From Pectobacterium brasiliense (GTDB lineage Bacteria; Pseudomonadota; Gammaproteobacteria; Enterobacterales; Enterobacteriaceae): DNA of 64,000 bases. Each line of letters starts with the position of its first letter. Position 1 is the first letter of the stretch. The position numbers and the translations under genes were made by a program. Of this stretch, positions 1-8,665 are shown in pieces. The notes below the pieces were generated by a model, which was given only the letters and a program-made list of their open reading frames with translations, did no database searches and was not told the origin of the DNA. Location of the stretch: assembly GCF_016950255.1 (NCBI RefSeq), contig NZ_JACGFN010000002.1, positions 434,001-498,000 of the forward strand. Reading direction: 5' to 3'.

Positions 1-282
1 CAGCATGTTCTCAAACAGACGCAATGCCAAACCCACGCTGTTGACGTTGTAGTAGAGCGCCGCGTCATAATGCTTCAGATAATGTTCAAACTCTGGTTTA
101 TCGAGCAGTTTATAGATTGCTGTAAATCGCAAAATAAGGTGGCTGCAATTATTGAGATAGAGATCAAGCGTGCGGTAATCGCTTTTCATTAGCTGAGTAA
201 GCAAGGCGGTCATATGCTCGAATTCTGTCAGTAGCGACGCATAATCCCCCAGATTTTCCGCACTGTGCTCAATCGATTCCAT
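1..282 (-). CDS. Hypothetical protein, C-terminus beyond window
   Basis: This reading frame starts with ATG at 282 and runs off the left edge, so only the first 94 residues are seen. The start is preceded by a good purine-rich ribosome binding site (GGGAGAGGA). The visible protein is soluble-looking and helical, with acidic and hydrophobic residues alternating and no signal peptide or membrane segment. I do not recognise the family. It lies 85 bp downstream of the chemoreceptor gene on the same strand, so the two may be co-transcribed, but nothing seen links their functions. The open frame over the whole 282 bp and the strong ribosome binding site are the only support for its being a gene. 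Confidence 0.55.
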   Translation of the reverse strand, partial: MESIEHSAENLGDYASLLTEFEHMTALLTQLMKSDYRTLDLYLNNCSHLILRFTAIYKLLDKPEFEHYLKHYDAALYYNVNSVGLALRLFENML

Positions 283-367
283 ACCGTCCTCTCCCTTGGC
301 TTTCGCCGCTGGTCAATCGAACCTATAGCCGCATGCCGCCTGACTGCGCAGCATACGGCACGATAGA

Positions 368-2035
368 TTAGAAACGCTGCCAGTCCGCTTCATCCGGAGC
401 AATGACACCTTTTTTCCTCACGGGAGAAAGGCGCGGCGCGGACACTCCAGGTAGCGCGGATGCAGAAGCGGAGGCAAACGCCAGAGGGGTAACCTGGCCC
501 ACAATGAATTGCCCAACCAGTTGGCTCAACGTACTTGCCTGTTCCTGCAACGACTGCGACGCCGCAGACGCCTCTTCCACCAATGAGGCATTTTGCTGAG
601 TCACATCATCCATCTGGTTAACAGCCTGATGCACCTGGCTGATACCCTGGCTTTGCTCCTCAGTCGCCGCCGCGATTTCATTGACTAAATCCGTCACCTG
701 CTGGATCGCATCTTTCATCGCCGACATGTTTTTCCCTACGTCGCTGGCTTGATCCACACCCGCCGACACCAGCGAGTTTGAGGCATCAATCAAGTCCTTG
801 ATTTCGCGCGCCGCCGTAGATGACCGCTGTGCCAGCGTGCGCACTTCTCCCGCAACCACCGCAAAACCGCGCCCCTGTTCGCCGGCACGCGCCGCTTCCA
901 CCGCCGCATTCAGGGCGAGGATATTGGTCTGAAACGCGATACCTTCGATGAGCGCAATGATCTCGGTGATCTTGCCTGAGCTCGTGCGAATGTGTTCCAT
1001 CGTATTCAGCATCGTATTGACGGAATCCGCGCTATTGATGGAGATCTTGCTGGCATTTACCGCCAGCAGGCTCGCCTGCTGCGTGTTCTCCGCGTTCTGG
1101 CGCACCGTCTCACTGATTTCCGTCATACTGGCCGCCGTTTGTTCCAGCGAAGCAGCCTGTTCCTCGGTTCGGGATGACAGATCTTCATTCCCCGCTGCAA
1201 TCTGCGTCGCCGCGCTGCTCACCGACTGCGATGACGCACTCACCGAAGCCAGCGCTGAGGATACCCGCTGCATCAGGCTGTTAAAGGCGCGGGCGGTATT
1301 TCCCACTTCATCCTTGCGTCGATCGTCCGCTTGAATCGTCAGGTCGAGATGGGTACTAACGCTTTCCATCGTCTGACTCATGTTATTCAAACTTTTTCTA
1401 ATGCCCAGAATGGTTCTCACCGCGAAAAAGCCGATCAGCAAGACGATCAACAACGTGCCGGACAACAGGCCAAACCACGTTTGTTCATAGATCCGTTGAT
1501 TCATCTGACGCAGGTCATCGCCAATCTTGATATTAAGATCAAACTGTTTGCGATAGTTGGCGATCAAATTACGTACGGCCTCACCTGGCCCTCCCATGCC
1601 CTGGAGAAGGCCAAGCGCAGTGTCATTTTGATTTGCACGTGATGCATTCAAAAAAGCAGGCAGTGAAGCCTGCAATTTTCCGATGAGATCGATCGCTTTG
1701 TTTGTCAGTTGAAGATCTTCTTCGCTCGAGATGTCATTTTTCAGGTAATACTCATTGAGCGCCTTCAACTCTTCGATGGTTTTAGTGATGTCCTGCTCGA
1801 TCGCAGGCAGCTTACGATCGTCATCCGTGGTCTGATGACGATACAAAAAAAGCACCAGCGAGTTGCTTTTATCCACCAGACTATTTAAATCTTTAATGCT
1901 CGGAATCGCATTATCCTGAACATATTCAAAACGAGACTGGAACCCTGATAACAATGATAAAGTAACAATAACTAATGTGATAAGCGCCAGCGACATTAGC
2001 GAAAACGTCAACAGCAGGCGTTGCGTGATATTCAT
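368..2035 (-). CDS. Methyl-accepting chemotaxis protein
   Basis: Inner-membrane chemoreceptor of 555 residues that passes periplasmic ligand signals to the CheA/CheW array. A first membrane segment (about residues 7-30) precedes a helical periplasmic domain of the four-helix-bundle type (about 31-188), a second membrane segment (about 189-207), a HAMP linker (about 208-260) and the cytoplasmic signalling hairpin. The highly conserved hairpin tip is readable ([20 protein letters not shown]). Glutamine/glutamate-rich methylation helices flank it. The last residues, DWQRF, resemble the NWETF pentapeptide that tethers CheR and CheB on high-abundance receptors. The ligand cannot be predicted. A flagellar-type promoter lies about 125 bp upstream. 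Confidence 0.95.
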   Translation of the reverse strand: MNITQRLLLTFSLMSLALITLVIVTLSLLSGFQSRFEYVQDNAIPSIKDLNSLVDKSNSLVLFLYRHQTTDDDRKLPAIEQDITKTIEELKALNEYYLKNDISSEEDLQLTNKAIDLIGKLQASLPAFLNASRANQNDTALGLLQGMGGPGEAVRNLIANYRKQFDLNIKIGDDLRQMNQRIYEQTWFGLLSGTLLIVLLIGFFAVRTILGIRKSLNNMSQTMESVSTHLDLTIQADDRRKDEVGNTARAFNSLMQRVSSALASVSASSQSVSSAATQIAAGNEDLSSRTEEQAASLEQTAASMTEISETVRQNAENTQQASLLAVNASKISINSADSVNTMLNTMEHIRTSSGKITEIIALIEGIAFQTNILALNAAVEAARAGEQGRGFAVVAGEVRTLAQRSSTAAREIKDLIDASNSLVSAGVDQASDVGKNMSAMKDAIQQVTDLVNEIAAATEEQSQGISQVHQAVNQMDDVTQQNASLVEEASAASQSLQEQASTLSQLVGQFIVGQVTPLAFASASASALPGVSAPRLSPVRKKGVIAPDEADWQRF

Positions 2036-2159
2036 AACCGCTCCATTTTTTGAATTTTTATACCGTATTTTTTTCCTGATTCCGGTATGTCGAATAAATC
2101 GAATTTCCCTCCATACGTGGCATTTTTCATAGAATCAGACATACCTTCACCACGTTCAA

Positions 2160-2186
2160 TTATCGCCACAGAAGCGAACAGCTTGA
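2160..2186 (-). promoter_or_regulatory. Sigma-28 (FliA) promoter of the chemoreceptor gene
   Basis: Read on the minus strand the site is TCAAGCTG-N11-GGCGATAA. The FliA consensus is TAAAGTTT-N11-GCCGATAA, so the -10 box matches 7 of 8, the -35 box 5 of 8, and the spacing is exact. Chemoreceptor genes are typical FliA targets. It implies an untranslated leader of roughly 115 bases. The rest of the 2036-2480 gap is AT-rich and shows no gene. Confidence 0.6.
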
Positions 2187-2401
2187 TAGCATCGATCATT
2201 AAAAACATTTAATAATCTCAAAACAATAGCCAAAAACTATCAAAGTAAGATAATCGATCGTCATAAACATCCATCGATCCTGCAACAAATTAACTGGAAG
2301 AGAATGGGTTACGGAAAATCCTTCATCAGCCATATTGCGATGAACGGCAGATATATTTTTCTATTATTTGTCAGGCGATAAAGTCGGTGAAAAAAGCACA
2401 A

Positions 2402-2437
2402 AAAAAAGCACTGACCGATGAGGTTCAGTGCTTTTTT
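2402..2437 (-). terminator. Rho-independent terminator of the binding-protein gene
   Basis: A perfect 13-bp inverted repeat (arms 2402-2414 and 2425-2437, core AGCACTGA/TCAGTGCT) carries A-runs and T-runs at its ends, so it can terminate in either direction. It lies 44 bp past the stop codon of the substrate-binding protein gene. Confidence 0.8.
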
Positions 2438-2480
2438 ATTATCTGGTTTACTGCATTATCTGGCTTATTGCCTGATGGCG

Positions 2481-3608
2481 TTATTTCTTCGCAGGCAGCG
2501 TGACCCAGTAGCCTGGCTGATAAGGTAGCGGCAGGAACTTCTCATGGAAGGTACGGAACGTTGCATCAGGATCGATATCCTTGAACAGTTCCGGGTGCAT
2601 CCATTTTGCCAAGACCTGAATCGCCACAAACTGATACGGGCTATCATAGAACTGATGCCAGATTGCATGGGCGTTGCCATCGGTTGCTACCGGCAGCGTT
2701 TTAAATGCTGAGCGTTCCATCAGTTTTTGCAGGCGTTGTAGCGCTTCTTTCTGATCGGCTCCCGGTCCAACGCCAACCCAGCCATTTGCCGTGTTGTAGT
2801 TTTTCCAGTTAGCTCCAGTCACCACCACCACATCCGGGCGAGAGCTGATAATCTGCTCTGGGTTCAGCGTACCAAACGTGCCGGGAATGATGTTCTTGGC
2901 AATGTTGTCACCGCCAGCAACCTCAACCATGCGGCCAAAGTTTTCATCACCGAATGACATGCAGCACTCTTCGTCATAACCGCCCGCACGGTCGATCATC
3001 ACTTTCGGGCGTGGCCCCTGATAGTTCTTCAACCGATCGGTGACGAGCTCAATCTGCTCACGACGGAACTTAATAATCTCTTCCGCACGCTGTGGTTTGC
3101 CAACCAACTGGCCCATGATGTGAATGCTTTTCTCAGCGTTCTCAAACGGCTTCTCACGGAAATCGATAAACACCACTGGAATCCCCAGCGAATTGAGTTT
3201 CTCGATCAATTTGCCTTCATCCGTTGCCGCTTTTGACTCCAGATTCATCAGCACCAAATCCGGCTTCAGCGTCAATGCCTGCTCGACGTTGAAGGTGCCG
3301 TCTTTCGCTCCACCAAAGGTCGGCAGCTTTTTGATTTCCGGGTATTGTTTTTCATAAGCCATATAGCCGTCGTAATCCGCTTTTGGCAGATCGTCACGCC
3401 AGCCAACCACGCGCTGGAACGGAGCCTCGGTATCAAAGGCAGCCAGCAGATAAATCTGTCGACCTTCCCCGAGGATAATCCGCTTCACTTCGGATTTGAT
3501 TTCTACTTTCCTGCCACTAACGTCTTCAATAACAATCGGGTTAGCGCTGGCAACAACGCTCGCACTCAACCCCAACAGAACAACGACTGAAAACAGCCAT
3601 TTCTTCAT
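2481..3608 (-). CDS. Periplasmic substrate-binding protein, iron-complex ABC type
   Basis: A 375-residue exported protein with a clear signal peptide (charged MKKW start, hydrophobic core, cleavage expected after the ASA near residue 22). The mature part has the two-lobed fold signature of the FecB/BtuF class of metal-chelate binding proteins: a VIEDVSGRKVEI-type start, the lobe motif LKPDLVLMN, and a second one, SSRPDVVVVTG. A DEECCMSFGDENFGRM segment is distinctive and may contribute to the ligand site. No permease or ATPase gene is adjacent, so it must borrow a transporter encoded elsewhere. A Fur-like operator 30 bp upstream supports an iron-related role. The exact ligand is unknown. Confidence 0.85.
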   Translation of the reverse strand: MKKWLFSVVVLLGLSASVVASANPIVIEDVSGRKVEIKSEVKRIILGEGRQIYLLAAFDTEAPFQRVVGWRDDLPKADYDGYMAYEKQYPEIKKLPTFGGAKDGTFNVEQALTLKPDLVLMNLESKAATDEGKLIEKLNSLGIPVVFIDFREKPFENAEKSIHIMGQLVGKPQRAEEIIKFRREQIELVTDRLKNYQGPRPKVMIDRAGGYDEECCMSFGDENFGRMVEVAGGDNIAKNIIPGTFGTLNPEQIISSRPDVVVVTGANWKNYNTANGWVGVGPGADQKEALQRLQKLMERSAFKTLPVATDGNAHAIWHQFYDSPYQFVAIQVLAKWMHPELFKDIDPDATFRTFHEKFLPLPYQPGYWVTLPAKK

Positions 3609-3637
3609 TATTATTCCCTTCTGCGATTATGGTTATG

Positions 3638-3656
3638 AATGATAATAGTTATCATT
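3638..3656 (-). promoter_or_regulatory. Fur box upstream of the binding-protein gene
   Basis: The site is a perfect 19-bp inverted repeat, AATGATAA-TAG-TTATCATT, inside a longer GATAAT/ATTATC-rich stretch that fits the Fur consensus. It lies 30 bp before the start codon, where repressor binding would block initiation. Iron repression of the downstream gene is inferred from this. Confidence 0.8.
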
Positions 3657-3726
3657 ATTGAAATGATATCCTGCCGTGATTATCGGAAGCAATGGGTTTT
3701 TAGCGCAGCGTTAATAAAAGGTAAAA

Positions 3727-4827
3727 TTAGCCGGAGAATGGCCGAATACCGCCCATCATTGCGGGCTGTGCACTGAGGTAAAGCAGAACGCCGGAGCCAA
3801 CCAAAATCAGCCCGCCAGCAAACGCCAGAAGAGAAAACGTCGCACGCTGCCACATGGGCGAGGCACGGTTTGCACCTAAGCGCTCAACCACGCGACGGCA
3901 GTAAAAAACCAACACGGCCAGCGCCGAGATCGTGATCGCCGTTCCGGCAGCCATCACCAGCGCAGAGGCTACGCCCCACCAATACACGCCGATCACTTTA
4001 GAGAAAAGCAGCACCAGAATAGCACCTGAACACGGGCGCATGCCCATCGCCAGCACAATCATCAGACGTGTGCGCCAACGGCTATCGCGCTCAAGTTCCT
4101 CATTGCTGGGGAGATGGCGGTGTCCGCAGCCGCAGTCGGCATCGTGCTGATGAGAAGAGGAAAGCGCAGGCGCCGGGCGAAGCACCATACGTCTATCGGT
4201 TGGTACGTTAAACTGGGTTACGTGAGAAGGCGTTACGTGCAAAGGCGTTACACGCAAAATCGTCGCCGGTTTAGGCTGCCGCACGACGGCGATATACAGC
4301 TGTTTCAACGCACGGAAACAGAGCAGCAGTCCCAGCCCCGCCACCAGCACGAAGCTCCCCTTTTCCATCCAGAAACTGCTGTTATGCAACGTTCGACTAG
4401 ACAGCTGCAAGATCCCTAATACTACGGTCACCAGCGCCACCGCCATCAGCCCCTGAACCAGCGACGCGGCAAGCGTCAACTTCAGGCTGCTTTTCAGCTT
4501 CGACGGGTGTGTCGCCAGATAGGTCATGATGACGACTTTACCGTGCCCAGGTCCGACGGCATGAAGCACGCCATAGACCAGACTGAACATCATCAGACTC
4601 AGCCCCGCTTGATGCGGTTGCTGTTCCACCATCTGCAACAGGTGCGACATCTGCTGATGCAGCGATTTCTGCCAGATCGCGCTTTGCAGCACGATTTGCG
4701 GCCAGTATCCCACGATGTAATGCAGCGCCCAGGCCAGCAGCGCCAAGAACAGCCACAATGGCCACAGGTCACGCAATCGACTCAACAACGAGCGCTGACG
4801 CGGCAGTGAGCCGAGGTTCACTGACAT
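3727..4827 (-). CDS. NicO/RcnA-family nickel/cobalt-type membrane transporter
   Basis: A 366-residue polytopic inner-membrane protein. After a first membrane segment (about 22-45) come the NicO-family signatures HAVGPGHGK (near residue 90) and GMRPCSGAI, with a histidine/cysteine-rich loop between the halves (HQHDADCGCGHRH) of the kind that binds transition metals. Family members move Ni or Co. The adjacent DUF1007 gene overlaps its start by 10 bp, so the two are translationally coupled. That pairing occurs widely, and the pair may act as one transporter. Direction of transport and the true metal cannot be told from sequence, and zinc is possible given the operator candidate upstream. Confidence 0.85.
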   Translation of the reverse strand: MSVNLGSLPRQRSLLSRLRDLWPLWLFLALLAWALHYIVGYWPQIVLQSAIWQKSLHQQMSHLLQMVEQQPHQAGLSLMMFSLVYGVLHAVGPGHGKVVIMTYLATHPSKLKSSLKLTLAASLVQGLMAVALVTVVLGILQLSSRTLHNSSFWMEKGSFVLVAGLGLLLCFRALKQLYIAVVRQPKPATILRVTPLHVTPSHVTQFNVPTDRRMVLRPAPALSSSHQHDADCGCGHRHLPSNEELERDSRWRTRLMIVLAMGMRPCSGAILVLLFSKVIGVYWWGVASALVMAAGTAITISALAVLVFYCRRVVERLGANRASPMWQRATFSLLAFAGGLILVGSGVLLYLSAQPAMMGGIRPFSG

Positions 4828-5489
4828 TGCAACGTCACCCGCTGTGCAAACTGTTTGCCCAGCTCCATGTCTTCATCCGGCGCATCGTTCTTATCCAGCG
4901 ACAGCGCATAGGATTGCAGTTCAGCGTTGGGTTCCGGCGTGACGAGCGAGGTTTTACAACGTGAAGCCAGCGCAGGCGCCAGCGTAACGGCCTTATCGTT
5001 CTGGTAGGACATATCGACAAAGTAGGTAGGATCGTAAGTAGAAATCAGCAAAGGCTTACCGGCCAGCGGCTGTGGATGCGCCAGCGGCAGCACAAACTCC
5101 AGTACCGCCTGATTGCCTTTGCGAGAAAGGTGATATTCGGTTGGCATCGGCGCATATTTCACGGGCTGACCATCACGATAAATATCGGTGAAATAATGTT
5201 GCCCTAACACATTCGCCATGACTTCCGCCGCCAGCTTTTTCCAGACTTCAGAGTCCTTCTTCGCCTTCCCGGCGTCATACAACAGGTCGGCAGACGTGAT
5301 GGGATCCATCGTCCACAGCATACGTAAACCGGTGATGTTGTCGTTCTGGCTCTCAACTGTCGTCTGCATATCAATAAAACTGTGTGGGTGAGCGAAAACG
5401 GGCTGGCCGAACGCCAGACCTGTCATCAGCAACGTTATCTGTCCGGACCACCGTTTCAAAGCGTTATAATGTAACATTATTTTTACCAC
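4818..5489 (-). CDS. DUF1007 family periplasmic protein
   Basis: A 223-residue exported protein of the DUF1007 family (COG3683), typically found beside NicO-type metal permeases. The signal peptide ends at the A-H junction of VFAHPHSF, so the mature protein begins with an HPH motif that could bind metal. The frame opens with GTG at 5489. An in-frame ATG at 5477 is an alternative start that still leaves an intact signal peptide, and neither has a strong ribosome binding site. The gene follows the hcaT-like gene by about 30 bp and overlaps the permease gene downstream. The biochemical role of the family is not established. Confidence 0.8.
   Translation of the reverse strand: MVKIMLHYNALKRWSGQITLLMTGLAFGQPVFAHPHSFIDMQTTVESQNDNITGLRMLWTMDPITSADLLYDAGKAKKDSEVWKKLAAEVMANVLGQHYFTDIYRDGQPVKYAPMPTEYHLSRKGNQAVLEFVLPLAHPQPLAGKPLLISTYDPTYFVDMSYQNDKAVTLAPALASRCKTSLVTPEPNAELQSYALSLDKNDAPDEDMELGKQFAQRVTLQCQ
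5463..5478 (-). promoter_or_regulatory. Candidate Zur-type operator at the DUF1007 start
   Basis: On the minus strand the 16 bases read AATGTTACATTATAAC. They match the core of the enterobacterial Zur palindrome (AATGTTATAATATAAC) at 14 of 16 positions. The site overlaps the alternative ATG at 5477, an odd place for an operator, so I hold it as a candidate only. Confidence 0.35.
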
Positions 5490-5520
5490 ACTACGTTATC
5501 TTGACAATATGCGCCATGAC

Positions 5521-6681
5521 TTAGGCCTTCTCAACTACAGCATGGTGACTGACAGAAGGCCGAATAAACAGGGCCGGAACCGCCAACAGTGCCATCACCC
5601 AGAACGTGCCGCCCTGCAAGTGTTCAAACAGGAAACCGGACACCATCGTCATCACCGCGATACTTCCGCCCATCGCCAGCGCGGAGTACACCGCCTGTAA
5701 CCGCAGGATGTCACCACCGGTACGTGCAGCGATAAAGCGCATGGCAGCCAGATGGCACACGGTGAAGGTTCCACAGTGCAATATCTGTATCACAATCAGC
5801 CACGGCAGAGCCACCGTCGCGCCCATCAAGCCCCAGCGCACCACGCCGCATACGGCAGAAAGCAGCAAAAGCTGTCTGGCACTCCAGCGTCGAAACAGGC
5901 GCTGGCTAAAGGTAAAGATGACAATCTCCGCGACCACACCTAACGACCAGAGATAGCCAATAATCGAGGCGGAATAGCCCGAATCCTGCCAATAAATGAC
6001 GCTGAAACCATAGTAAGCCGCGTGTGCACCTTGCAGCAGCGACACGCAAAGCAGGAAACGCCATACCGCGGGTTCGGTTAGCAATCGTTTCCACGGCGTG
6101 ACGCTAACCGACTGCGCTGTCGATGTTGCGGCTTGCGGCATCACGCTGGGGCGAAGCAGCATACCTAACAGCATGACAGCCAGCCCGGCGCTGAGGATTG
6201 CCAGAATCGCGGGGTGTCCCCAGATTGCGACCAGTTCCCCCGTCGCCGCAGAAGCAATGACAAACGCGATCGAACCCCAGACGCGTACCTTGCCGTAATC
6301 CATCACGACCTGACGCTGCCATGTCGCAGCTAATGCATCAGTCAGCGGCACCAGCGGCGCAAAAAACAGGTTAAACCCGATCATCACGATCATCAGCCAC
6401 AGCCAGGCATTCCCCAGCCAGAAACCAACAGCCAGCGCCAGTGACAGCAACGCTAGCCCACGTAACACCGTAATTAATTTGGACGGATCTTTCACGCTGG
6501 GCGTGATGACCAGACTGCCGACGAAGCGCGCCACCAGCCCCGCGCCCAGCAACATGCCGATCGACTCAGCGGACAGCCCCTCGCCTTTCAGCCACCCGCC
6601 CCAAAACGGCAGGAAAACGCCATAGCAAAAAAAGTAGGTGAAATAGCTCAGCGCCAACCAGCGCGTCGATTGCAAAACCAT
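5521..6681 (-). CDS. hcaT: HcaT-like MFS transporter
   Basis: A 386-residue major facilitator with about twelve membrane segments, closely resembling E. coli HcaT (putative 3-phenylpropionate permease) from the first residues (MVLQSTRWLALSYFTYFF) through the conserved LLQGAHAAYYGFS and LQILHCGTFTVCHLAAMR-like regions. The start has a strong ribosome binding site (GGGAGG) 6 bp upstream. No phenylpropionate dioxygenase genes are in the window, so the substrate may differ from that in E. coli. It is transcribed toward the DUF1007/NicO pair with a gap of about 30 bp and could share their transcript. Confidence 0.85.
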   Translation of the reverse strand: MVLQSTRWLALSYFTYFFCYGVFLPFWGGWLKGEGLSAESIGMLLGAGLVARFVGSLVITPSVKDPSKLITVLRGLALLSLALAVGFWLGNAWLWLMIVMIGFNLFFAPLVPLTDALAATWQRQVVMDYGKVRVWGSIAFVIASAATGELVAIWGHPAILAILSAGLAVMLLGMLLRPSVMPQAATSTAQSVSVTPWKRLLTEPAVWRFLLCVSLLQGAHAAYYGFSVIYWQDSGYSASIIGYLWSLGVVAEIVIFTFSQRLFRRWSARQLLLLSAVCGVVRWGLMGATVALPWLIVIQILHCGTFTVCHLAAMRFIAARTGGDILRLQAVYSALAMGGSIAVMTMVSGFLFEHLQGGTFWVMALLAVPALFIRPSVSHHAVVEKA

Positions 6682-6853
6682 GATTCCTCCCTTTCGATGA
6701 CAAACTCCCCTAGCTTCGGCACTTTTTTACTGGCTACTCTTTTTTGCCGGTTACTGTGTCAGAGTGCACACGGCGGTGCAACGCGTTATTCATCATTAAA
6801 CGTGAACGGAGATAATGTCCTGATCGACAGACATAAAAAATTGTCGGATGAAG

Positions 6854-6989
6854 TTTTTAACGTTGCGTCAGCAACGGTCCATAAAGGTGGCAGTAAGGGA
6901 TGGCAAGCCATAAAAAAACGTAGGGAACGTTTTTCAACGTCGCTTGCGACGGCCCGCAGGGTGGCGGCCAGAGATGGCTGCCATAAAAA
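6854..6989. repeat. Tandem pair of REP-like units downstream of glyA
   Basis: Two imperfect direct repeats of about 60 bp (6854-6916 and 6930-6989) share the framework TTTTT-AACGTYGC...GCRACGG-Y-CC...GGTGGC...GATGGC..GCCATAAAAA. Each holds two small palindromes: a GTYGC/GCRAC stem (a perfect CGTCGC-TT-GCGACG in the second unit) and ATGGC/GCCAT. A further hairpin, AAAAACGT/ACGTTTTT, sits at the junction (6914-6934). This fills the 6682-7052 gap, where I see no convincing gene. Confidence 0.6.
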
Positions 6990-7013
6990 ACGCCAGCACT
7001 CAGGCTGGCGTTT
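6985..7013 (-). terminator. Terminator of glyA
   Basis: On the minus strand the stem AACGCCAG/CTGGCGTT is followed by a run of six T residues. It lies about 40 bp beyond the glyA stop codon. Confidence 0.8.
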
Positions 7014-7052
7014 AGGAAGTGTTCCGACAGTGATGTCAGAGAAAATGCCGAA

Positions 7053-8306
7053 TTATGCGTAAACCGGGAAGCGGGCGCAGATATCCAGAACTTTCTGTTT
7101 CACGCGTTCAATGGTCGCTTCGTCGTTGATGTTGTCCAACACATCACAGATCCAGCCAGCCAGTTCACGTACTTCCGCTTCTTTAAAGCCGCGACGGGTT
7201 GCCGCTGGGGTACCGATACGGATACCGGAAGTCACAAACGGGCTCTTCGGATCGTTAGGCACGCTGTTTTTGTTCACGGTGATGTTGGCACGGCCCAGCG
7301 CAGCATCAGCTTCTTTACCAGTCAGATTTTTGCTCACCAGATCCAGCAGGAACAGGTGGTTGCTGGTTCCACCAGACACCACGTTGAACCCACGTGACAG
7401 GAAGACTTCAACCATTGCTTTGGCGTTTTTCGCGACTTGCTGCTGGTAAACCTTGAATTCAGGCTCCATCGCTTCTTTCAGCGCAACCGCTTTACCCGCG
7501 ATAACGTGCATCAACGGACCACCCTGACCACCAGGGAATACCGCAGAATTCAGTTTTTTGTACAGCTCTTCGTCGCCGCCTTTCGCCAGAATCAGGCCAC
7601 CGCGTGGGCCAGCCAGCGTTTTGTGCGTGGTGGTGGTCACGATGTGAGCATGAGGAACCGGGTTAGGGTAAACATCCGCGGCGATCAGACCGGCAACGTG
7701 CGCCATATCGACAAACAGGTAAGCACCGATGCTGTCAGCGATTTCACGCATCTTCGCCCAGTCAACCACGCCAGAGTAAGCAGAGAAACCGCCGACGATC
7801 ATTTTTGGCTTGTGCGTACGCGCCAGTTCAGCCATTTCGTCGTAGTCGATCTTGCCGCTTTCGTCGATGCCGTAAGGAATAACGTTATACAGTTTACCTG
7901 ACAGGTTAACCGGAGAACCGTGCGTCAGGTGACCACCGTGTGCCAGGTTCATACCCAGAATGGTGTCGCCCGGCTGCAGCAGCGCGGTGTAAACGGCAAA
8001 GTTAGCCTGAGAGCCGGAGTGCGGCTGAACGTTGGCATAATCTGCACCGAACAGCGCTTTCGCACGATCGATAGCCAGTTGCTCAACGATGTCCACATAC
8101 TCACAGCCGCCGTAGTAACGCTTGCCTGGATAACCTTCAGCATACTTGTTCGTCAGCTGAGACCCTTGAGCCTGCATAACGCGTGGGCTGGTGTAGTTTT
8201 CTGACGCAATCAGTTCAATGTGCTCTTCCTGACGCACCACTTCTTGCTCCATTGCTTGCCACAGGTCGGCATCATAATCGGCAATGTTCATTTCACGCTT
8301 TAACAT
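7053..8306 (-). CDS. glyA: Serine hydroxymethyltransferase
   Basis: PLP-dependent cytoplasmic enzyme that converts serine and tetrahydrofolate to glycine and 5,10-methylene-tetrahydrofolate, the main one-carbon source for purines, thymidylate and methionine. The 417 residues equal the E. coli length. The PLP-lysine motif [14 protein letters not shown] is present, as are the substrate-site segments [10 protein letters not shown] and YGGCEYVD. An ATG start with AGGAG upstream is clear. The gene is divergent from hmp across a regulatory region, as in E. coli, and a PurR-type operator lies upstream. Confidence 0.98.
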   Translation of the reverse strand: MLKREMNIADYDADLWQAMEQEVVRQEEHIELIASENYTSPRVMQAQGSQLTNKYAEGYPGKRYYGGCEYVDIVEQLAIDRAKALFGADYANVQPHSGSQANFAVYTALLQPGDTILGMNLAHGGHLTHGSPVNLSGKLYNVIPYGIDESGKIDYDEMAELARTHKPKMIVGGFSAYSGVVDWAKMREIADSIGAYLFVDMAHVAGLIAADVYPNPVPHAHIVTTTTHKTLAGPRGGLILAKGGDEELYKKLNSAVFPGGQGGPLMHVIAGKAVALKEAMEPEFKVYQQQVAKNAKAMVEVFLSRGFNVVSGGTSNHLFLLDLVSKNLTGKEADAALGRANITVNKNSVPNDPKSPFVTSGIRIGTPAATRRGFKEAEVRELAGWICDVLDNINDEATIERVKQKVLDICARFPVYA

Positions 8307-8442
8307 CCGGATCTCCTGACTCAGCTAACATAAATATACTGGGAATTAATGACCCATTTGGGAATTGGGCTACCCTTTTGGGGAATGGCGTATAGTGTAA
8401 ACCGTTTTTCCCTAATGAAGATAGGTCTTGACAGAGGTTTTT

Positions 8443-8458
8443 ACGCAAACGATTAGCT
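8443..8458 (-). promoter_or_regulatory. PurR operator of glyA
   Basis: On the minus strand the 16-mer reads AGCTAATCGTTTGCGT, a close match to the PurR pur box (ACGCAAACGTTTNCNT on the other strand). It lies about 137 bp upstream of glyA. In E. coli glyA is PurR-repressed from a similar site. The 8307-8665 gap otherwise holds the two divergent promoter regions. Confidence 0.7.
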
Positions 8459-8613
8459 GTAGGCAGCGCAAGGCTTCAGCAAATATCTGCTGCGCGGTGG
8501 TCAACGGATTTTTCTTCATTCACAACCTGCTATTTCCTCATGCTATTCCCTTTGGCTCCGCCTAAAAACCCCTACCACCAAAAAGGTAATTTACAGCGAC
8601 GGACAAACCCAAT

Positions 8614-8636
8614 AAGATGCATATAAAATACAACTT
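8614..8636 (+). promoter_or_regulatory. NsrR operator of hmp
   Basis: The 23-bp site consists of AAGATGCAT, a central ATAAA and the opposite arm TACAACTT. It matches the NsrR consensus (AAGATGCATTT-N-AAATGCATCTT) with about three mismatches. It sits 30 bp before the hmp start, over the likely promoter, so nitric oxide should relieve repression as in other enterobacteria. Confidence 0.75.
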
Positions 8637-8665
8637 ATAAGTCATACCAATAAAAAGGAGTCACC

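Noticed and set aside
6670..7062. Plus-strand frame of 130 codons between hcaT and glyA
   Set aside because: It runs through the repeat pair and the glyA terminator and overlaps both flanking genes; its translation looks random.
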